Of a DNA stretch of 37,639 nucleotides, positions 35,201-37,639 are shown piece by piece. The translations under genes and the position numbers were made by a program. A model generated the notes under the pieces. The model saw only the letters and a list, made by a program, of their open reading frames with translations, did no database searches and was not told the DNA's origin. The first letter of the stretch is position 1, and every line of letters starts with the position of its first letter. Source of the DNA: Pseudomonadota bacterium (GTDB taxonomy: Bacteria > Pseudomonadota > Gammaproteobacteria > UBA5335). The stretch spans positions 1 to 37,639 of the forward strand of contig JAXHTV010000008.1 in NCBI GenBank assembly GCA_034189865.1, read 5' to 3'.

Positions 35201-35715
35201 GGTTCGTGGACTCGTCGGTGGAGCGGGTTCAGGTCAAACTTAACGGCTTGACCGACAGTCGTTACGTGCTGACTTGCAACGGACGCCGGGTTCCGCTGCA
35301 TAACACTGGAACTCAGGGCGAGTATGTCGCCGGCGTGCGCTACCGGGCATGGCAGCCACCTTCGGCGCTACATCCCACCATCGGCATCCATTCGCCCTTG
35401 GTCTTCGACATTATCGACACCTGGCATGGCCGATCCATCGGCGGATGTACCTACTACGTAGGGCATCCAGGCGGTCGACATTATGATGTGTTCCCCGTCA
35501 ATGCTTATGTGGCCGAAACCCGACGCGTGAGCCGGTTTTGGGGTTTCGGGCATACCCCCGGGAGAATTGAACCGCCGCCTGAGTACGCACGAATGGGACA
35601 ATTTGTTCCCGAAGGCAGTGGTCTCGGTCCCGCTCAGCCACCCACGGAGGATGTCAATCCCGACTACCCTCACACCTTGGATATGCGCAAGCGATCCCGT
35701 TGGCGAATGTCTTAA
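32290..35715 (+). CDS. Transglutaminase-like / putative amidoligase (DUF2126) fusion protein
   Basis: The 1141-residue protein starts with the transglutaminase beta region (VAIHHKTHYEYSSPV) and a core whose triad is intact: Cys181 (GSCRDTGW), His230 (DLHAWCE) and Asp246 (GLDPTSG). From about residue 325 to the end it belongs to DUF2126, described as a putative amidoligase related to the glutamine-synthetase/GCS fold. Blocks such as LTMGGEPTFVS, DGRHAGTGGGNHVTLGG and FRAFEMPPHARM are conserved-looking and rich in His, Glu and Arg, as expected for metal/ATP sites. Such fusions of about 1100 residues are known partners of the Anbu/ATP-grasp/Alpha-E gene set. TAGGAGGC before the ATG is a strong ribosome binding site. 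The presence of a hydrolase-type and a ligase-type domain in one chain suggests exchange or remodelling of amide bonds. Confidence 0.92.
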   Translation: MTIRVAIHHKTHYEYSSPVALSPHAFRLRPAVHSRTPIEAYSFRVTPKKHFINWQQDPFGNFLARVVFLEKTRVLDFEVDLIADMTVINPFDFFVEEFAKHYPFQYPPQLLKELAPYLEIREDGPELKKWLASIKADNKPEIVDFLVETNQRLQKDIGYVIRMEPGVQSCEETLSKALGSCRDTGWLLVQIMRHLGLAARFVSGYLIQLTADVKSLDGPSGPKADFTDLHAWCEVYVPGAGWVGLDPTSGLFAGEGHIPLACTPGPESAAPITGDFWGNDDTEVEFFHSNEVRRFHEDPRVTKPYTEDQWSRIQTLGQYVDRQLEAGDIRLTMGGEPTFVSIDDMESAQWNIAALGAHKRELAGNLLGRLWRRFGSGGVLQHAQGKWYPGEPLPRWSLGCFWRADGTSIWRRPELLAEDGKDYGCDHREAARFAEALTQTLGIDPDYVAPAYEDVFYQSWEAENLPVDLDPLKAAKKDTDEHRRLAALLNRGLETPAGYVLPLRWDDDGQSWVSVHWPFRRNQLFLTPGDSPIGYRLPLDRLPWRARERRRKEPAVERSLFEPLPPLGDYYGEVTRRFSRVSQINLAQDRRQEMPLADNGPAFEDAATDRVTDVFHTALCVEAREGRIHIFMPPLVHLEHFLDLVASIEATADRLDMPVRLEGYEPPHDYRLKRLMVTPDPGVIEVNVHPAHNWRELVDITESLYEEAHFSRLGTEKFMLDGRHAGTGGGNHVTLGGATPADSPFLRRPDLLRSLITYWQHHPALSYLFSGLFIGPTSQAPRVDEARDDSLYELEIAFREMPEGEVPEPWLVDRLLRHLLVDVTGNTHRAEFCIDKLYSPDSQRGRLGLVEFRAFEMPPHARMAAVQMLLLRTLIAYFWHRPYKKDLARWGTELHDRFMLPHYVARDMEDVVLDLRNAGFAFEAEWLDPFLEFRFPHYGTVRVGDIKLELRWAIEPWHVLGEEVSNVGTARFVDSSVERVQVKLNGLTDSRYVLTCNGRRVPLHNTGTQGEYVAGVRYRAWQPPSALHPTIGIHSPLVFDIIDTWHGRSIGGCTYYVGHPGGRHYDVFPVNAYVAETRRVSRFWGFGHTPGRIEPPPEYARMGQFVPEGSGLGPAQPPTEDVNPDYPHTLDMRKRSRWRMS

Positions 35716-35832
35716 GTCCGTACTTGGATCAAGCTCTCGGCGCATTTCGCCTTGCACACTGTGAGCGTGCGAGGGGTGGCGTTGTAGCGGACGCCGTGAA
35801 TGGTTTGCGACTTGAGCGAGAGAACTTGATCG

Positions 35833-37032
35833 ATGAATGCTATGGATTTGCCGGAATACCGGATCGCCCACCGCGTTGCGGATGCCCGAATATCTGCCAT
35901 TAAAGAAATGGCCATGTTGAGCGCCCGTATTGAGGGTGCCGCATCATTGACCTGGGGATTGCCTTCGTTCCAAACGCCCGAGTGGATTCGCGAAGCGGTC
36001 GCCGGATCGTTGGCCATCGACCCCGACATCGGCAAGTACGCGCTGCCCGACGGATTACCCGTTTTACGGCAACTGGCCGCAGAGCGGCACGCACGTGAGA
36101 CGGGGATATCGGTCGACGTCGATCATCACGTGATGATCACCGCCGGTAACATGCAGGCGCTCAATACGCTTTTTCATGTGCTGATCAATCCCGGCGACGA
36201 GATCATTCTGACCGACCCCGGCTTTGCTTCGCACTTTCAGCAGGTCCAGATCTGTGGCGGTCTGTCGGTGCACTGGGCGCTGGATGAGGCCAACGGCTGG
36301 CGCCTGAATGTTGATGCCCTGCCGCAATTGATTACCCCACGTAGCAAAGCGATCGTGTTGGTGTCGCCTTCCAATCCCACGGGTGCCATTTTTGAGCGTG
36401 AGTCTTTGTTGCGCGTCGGTGAGATCGCCCGAGCCCACAATTTGTTGGTGATCTTGGATGATCCCTATTCCGCCTTCACCTATGAGCACCGGGAGGAATA
36501 TTTCAATTTGGCCTCGGTCCCCGCACTGCGCGAGCGAGTGATCTACTGCTTCACGTTTTCCAAGTGTTACGCTATGAGTGGCTGGCGTTTGGGGTATATG
36601 ATTCTGCCGTCGGCGTTAAAGCGGGAAGCGTTGAAGGTCCATGATGCCACCATGATTTGCGCGCCGCGTATCTCTCAAGTCGCCGGTGTGGCCGCCTTGC
36701 GTCATGACATTGATCCGTTCGAAGAATTCGAGGCTGTCCTGGCCCGGCGGCGAGCATTGATTTGCGAGCGGTTGGATCACATGAGTCATGTGTTCCGTTA
36801 TTCCCGGCCACAGGGCGCCTACTACGTATTTCCTCGGATTGTGGCGCCGCATCAAGACGCGTGGGAGTTCTGCCGACGCTTGCTGGAAGAGGCGAGCGTT
36901 ACACTGACGCCGGGCAGCGCGTTCGGCCCCTCGGGTGAGCATCACGTCCGAATGGCCTATTGCGTATCGGACGACACCATCAACCAAGCTTTTGACCGGA
37001 TGGAGCGCTACTTCGGACGCGAAGGGCGATGA
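35833..37032 (+). CDS. PLP-dependent aminotransferase, class I/II
   Basis: The 399-residue protein is a fold-type I aminotransferase of the aspartate-aminotransferase family. The PLP Lys is Lys244 in TFSKCYAMSGWRLGY. Asn181 lies in SPSNPTGAIF, Asp210-Pro-Tyr in DDPYSAF, and the carboxylate-binding Arg is in the C-terminal HHVRMAYCVS. The substrate specificity cannot be read. The N-terminus has two possible ATG codons (35833 and 35842) and no strong ribosome binding site; the first is given. It follows the transglutaminase-amidoligase gene after 117 bases on the same strand. It may be part of the cluster, supplying or removing an amino acid, or an unrelated neighbour. It converges with the cupredoxin gene, with 22 bases between them. 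Confidence 0.88.
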   Translation: MNAMDLPEYRIAHRVADARISAIKEMAMLSARIEGAASLTWGLPSFQTPEWIREAVAGSLAIDPDIGKYALPDGLPVLRQLAAERHARETGISVDVDHHVMITAGNMQALNTLFHVLINPGDEIILTDPGFASHFQQVQICGGLSVHWALDEANGWRLNVDALPQLITPRSKAIVLVSPSNPTGAIFERESLLRVGEIARAHNLLVILDDPYSAFTYEHREEYFNLASVPALRERVIYCFTFSKCYAMSGWRLGYMILPSALKREALKVHDATMICAPRISQVAGVAALRHDIDPFEEFEAVLARRRALICERLDHMSHVFRYSRPQGAYYVFPRIVAPHQDAWEFCRRLLEEASVTLTPGSAFGPSGEHHVRMAYCVSDDTINQAFDRMERYFGREGR

Positions 37033-37054
37033 ATCCGCAGGCTCTGCAGGCGAC

Positions 37055-37639
37055 CTAACGCAATCGCCGAATGATCGGCGGTATGATTAACAGCGAGGCG
37101 ATGACGCCCCCGAACACGCCCCATAGTTGAGCCTGTTTCGAGAGATAAATGTCCGGCCGAAAACGCGCCGTCACACCCGGAACGCTGGTGAGGTCGCCGC
37201 TGCCGCTGCCCACTACCAATTGCCCCTTCATACCTTTTTCCATGTGCTGAGCCAAATCGCAGTGGACCAGGTAGGTTTTGTTGTCGCTGGGTACGATGAA
37301 TGTGCCTTTCTTGGTGGCACCGCCGACTGCTTCCAAATGGAACATGCCCTGAGGATAGAGGTACTTGGGCAGGTTGTGCACCATAAACTGATGGCGGATC
37401 GCATCTTCATTGATGAACGTCACGGTGATTCGACTGCACGGTTCGACACGAAACTCGTGATCGCTCATACCGAATATGTCGCCGTGGTAGGGCTCTGCAT
37501 ACTGGGTCCCGGCGCGAACGGTAAATTCATAATCGCGCGAAATCTCTGCGCAGTCTTTGGGCAATTGGTCGGTATTGAAATTCATGACCATGCCTTCTGC
37601 ATCGAAGGTCATCGCATGGCCGGCATGCCCGGAGTGATC
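37055..37639 (-). CDS. Membrane-anchored cupredoxin-domain protein (5' part outside the window)
   Basis: The gene is open to the right edge: upstream of the first in-window ATG (37612) the frame continues through His- and Gly-rich codons reading HSGHAGHA. The true start is therefore probably beyond the window and 194 residues are visible. The cupredoxin core shows type-1 copper ligands: His in IRHQFMVH, then Cys-His-Met in VHCDLAQHMEKGM. The last 30 residues form one membrane segment (WGVFGGVIASLLIIPPII) followed by RRLR, so the copper domain is tethered to the outer face of the inner membrane. The His/Met-rich upstream part suggests extra copper binding. It may be an electron-transfer or copper-handling protein, or the last part of a larger multicopper oxidase. 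The call of cupredoxin is firm, the role is not. Confidence 0.8.
   Translation of the reverse strand, partial: DHSGHAGHAMTFDAEGMVMNFNTDQLPKDCAEISRDYEFTVRAGTQYAEPYHGDIFGMSDHEFRVEPCSRITVTFINEDAIRHQFMVHNLPKYLYPQGMFHLEAVGGATKKGTFIVPSDNKTYLVHCDLAQHMEKGMKGQLVVGSGSGDLTSVPGVTARFRPDIYLSKQAQLWGVFGGVIASLLIIPPIIRRLR

Noticed and set aside
1-37639. Mobile element, prophage, CRISPR array or RNA genes
   Set aside because: No transposase, integrase, regularly spaced direct repeats, or tRNA/rRNA-like sequence was seen anywhere in the window.

Overview
The window looks like a chromosomal segment of a free-living gammaproteobacterium. The reasons are the order metK-ahcY-metF divergent from tkt-gap-pgk (a neighbourhood I know from pseudomonads and relatives), the proteobacterial type of every recognisable protein, and the GC-rich coding sequence. 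I cannot name the genus. There are 28 protein genes (one cut by the right edge). I see no rRNA, tRNA, CRISPR array, insertion sequence or phage gene.

Layout. 1-7.0 kb: an unfamiliar membrane-anchored alpha/beta-hydrolase-like protein, a TVP38/TMEM64 membrane protein, a glycosyltransferase-sulfotransferase pair behind a leader full of inverted repeats, and a class 3 aldehyde dehydrogenase with a strong terminator. 7.1-9.0 kb: a CpdA-like phosphodiesterase and a membrane-anchored protein of unknown function. 9.2-12.6 kb: the activated-methyl-cycle operon metK-ahcY-metF (minus strand). 13.0-17.4 kb: transketolase, glyceraldehyde-3-phosphate dehydrogenase and phosphoglycerate kinase (plus strand), followed by a MoxR-type AAA+ ATPase, a CoxE-type VWA protein and an esterase, ending at a bidirectional terminator. 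20.7-23.5 kb: an acyl-CoA synthetase with unusual motifs and an alpha/beta hydrolase.

23.7-35.7 kb is the most interesting part. It holds the proteasome-like peptidase Anbu, facing a minus-strand operon of a circularly permuted ATP-grasp ligase, an Alpha-E protein, a second ATP-grasp fused to Alpha-E, and a transglutaminase-like protein. Divergent from that operon are hypA and hypB (nickel insertion), then a 1141-residue transglutaminase/putative amidoligase fusion and an aminotransferase. Comparative genomics has grouped the Anbu/ATP-grasp/Alpha-E/transglutaminase families before and predicted that they make and process a peptide-like product, but that product is, to my knowledge, unknown. 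The nickel chaperone genes in the middle, with no hydrogenase or urease gene in view, are the unusual element here. The window ends in a membrane-anchored cupredoxin.

Intergenic regions carry several GC-rich hairpins without U-tracts, inside operons and close to ribosome binding sites (gap-pgk, ahcY-metF, Alpha-E to fusion gene, hydrolase to acyl-CoA synthetase). These may be mRNA processing, stability or translation-control elements. All family calls were made by reading sequence, with no database search.
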